Positions 63,608-64,000 of a DNA stretch of 64,000 nt are shown here, piece by piece; the first letter of the stretch is position 1, and each line of letters begins with the position of its first letter. Made by a program: the position numbers and the translations under genes. Location of the stretch: assembly GCA_006386115.1 (NCBI GenBank), contig VFIW01000004.1, forward strand, positions 558,001-622,000, given 5' to 3'. Origin of the DNA: Globisporangium splendens. Taxonomy: Eukaryota > Oomycota > Peronosporomycetes > Pythiales > Pythiaceae. The notes below the pieces were generated by a model, which saw only the letters and a list, made by a program, of their open reading frames with translations, did not search any database and was not told the origin of the DNA.

Positions 63608-64000
63608 TTAAATAATGTCGCGGCCGAAGACGAAGCGCAGGATGCGCAGGTACGTGGGCTTGAAGTGCTCCGGCGGACTCGACATGATGCCAGCCATCGA
63701 GAGCGAGAAGAGCGCCACCTCGCTGTGGTTCACGTAACGCACGAGGCCGCGGTGCTTGAGCAAGCGCCACACGATGTCCAGCGCGCGGCTCAGGCAGTAG
63801 AGCATCAGCTCCGCGCGGCGCTTGCGGTCCTCCAGGAACAGCGCCGCTCCGGTTGAAAACTGCATCCATGAGTGTGCAAACAAATACATATTTACAACCT
63901 TAGTAAGCAAAATCGTTTATGCGAAGATGGCCATATAGCAAACAGGAGACGTACGCCAGCTATCCAGCCACCGATGGGGAAATCCTGATGGAAGGTGTTG
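63608..64000 (-). CDS. TMEM135: TMEM135-like protein, C-terminal end (5' part outside window)
   Basis: Two exon parts on the minus strand: 64000-63955 (running off the window) and 63859-63608, joined over a 95-bp intron (donor GTACGT, acceptor GCAG). The join reads GGWIAGFSTGAALFLEDRKR. The following block, AELMLYCLSRALDIVWRLLK, then HSEVALFSLSMAGIM, PPEHFKPTYLRILRFVFG, matches the end of TMEM135, a multi-pass membrane protein of peroxisomes and mitochondria related to the Tim17/22/23 superfamily. The coding sequence ends with TAA at 63608-63610. The N-terminal majority lies beyond the right edge. Confidence 0.8.

Noticed and set aside
63126..63611. Open frames after RNase H relic copy 2
   Set aside because: Their content looks random and no retroelement or other domain could be recognised.
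1..64000. Search by eye for RXLR or Crinkler-type effector signatures, CRISPR arrays and tRNA genes
   Set aside because: No signal peptide followed by RXLR or LFLAK was noticed, no regularly spaced repeat array fits CRISPR, and no cloverleaf with a proper T-loop was found. A tool-based scan would be needed to exclude tRNAs.

Overview
The window looks like nuclear DNA of a flagellated-lineage stramenopile, most likely an oomycete. Supporting signs are compact genes with short GT..AG introns (about 40-150 bp), eukaryotic gene content including axonemal proteins, several expanded families of membrane-tethered hydrolases, and start-site motifs resembling the oomycete core promoter (TCAYTYY followed by an A/T-rich flank). 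The organism call is inference; the gene identifications rest on motifs read in the translated sequence.

Layout. 0-3.2 kb: two tandem copies of the Obg-like ATPase OLA1, the first cut by the window edge. 3.9-16.3 kb: an outer-arm axonemal dynein heavy chain of the Kelch/IPT/filamin type, complete in domain order but interrupted by about 13 frameshifts and in-frame stops. 16.7-20.3 kb: two nearly identical membrane-anchored serine carboxypeptidases in a tail-to-tail inverted duplication. 20.8-31.7 kb: housekeeping and flagellar genes: a PRKRIP1 homologue, mitochondrial ribosomal protein L13, the central-pair protein SPEF2/CPC1 (with its adenylate-kinase domain), an unrecognised acidic protein, and a mitochondrial carrier. 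33.9-38.4 kb: two paralogous papain-family cysteine proteases with C-terminal membrane anchors. 39.1-41.6 kb: three tandem SRPBCC/START-like small proteins (a fourth lies inverted at 59.3 kb). 41.7-42.8 kb: an unrecognised single-pass membrane protein.

43.7-57.4 kb is a segmental duplication: each unit holds a CD36/LIMP-2-type scavenger receptor followed by a convergent glycoside hydrolase family 3 gene. In the second unit both are intact; in the first the GH3 gene has decayed to a short relic. A retroelement RNase H relic lies between the units, with a near-identical copy at 62.5-63.0 kb. 57.9-64 kb: the acetolactate synthase regulatory subunit, the fourth SRPBCC gene, a third, more diverged serine carboxypeptidase, and the 3' end of a TMEM135-like gene.

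The dominant themes are repeated local gene duplication with mosaic identity suggesting gene conversion (OLA1, carboxypeptidase, CD36), a concentration of membrane-tethered hydrolases and a LIMP-2-like receptor consistent with an endolysosomal or secretory set, and apparent damage in the two flagellar genes while neighbouring housekeeping genes are intact. No CRISPR array, rRNA or convincing tRNA was seen. Frameshift claims cannot be separated from sequencing or assembly error from the sequence alone.
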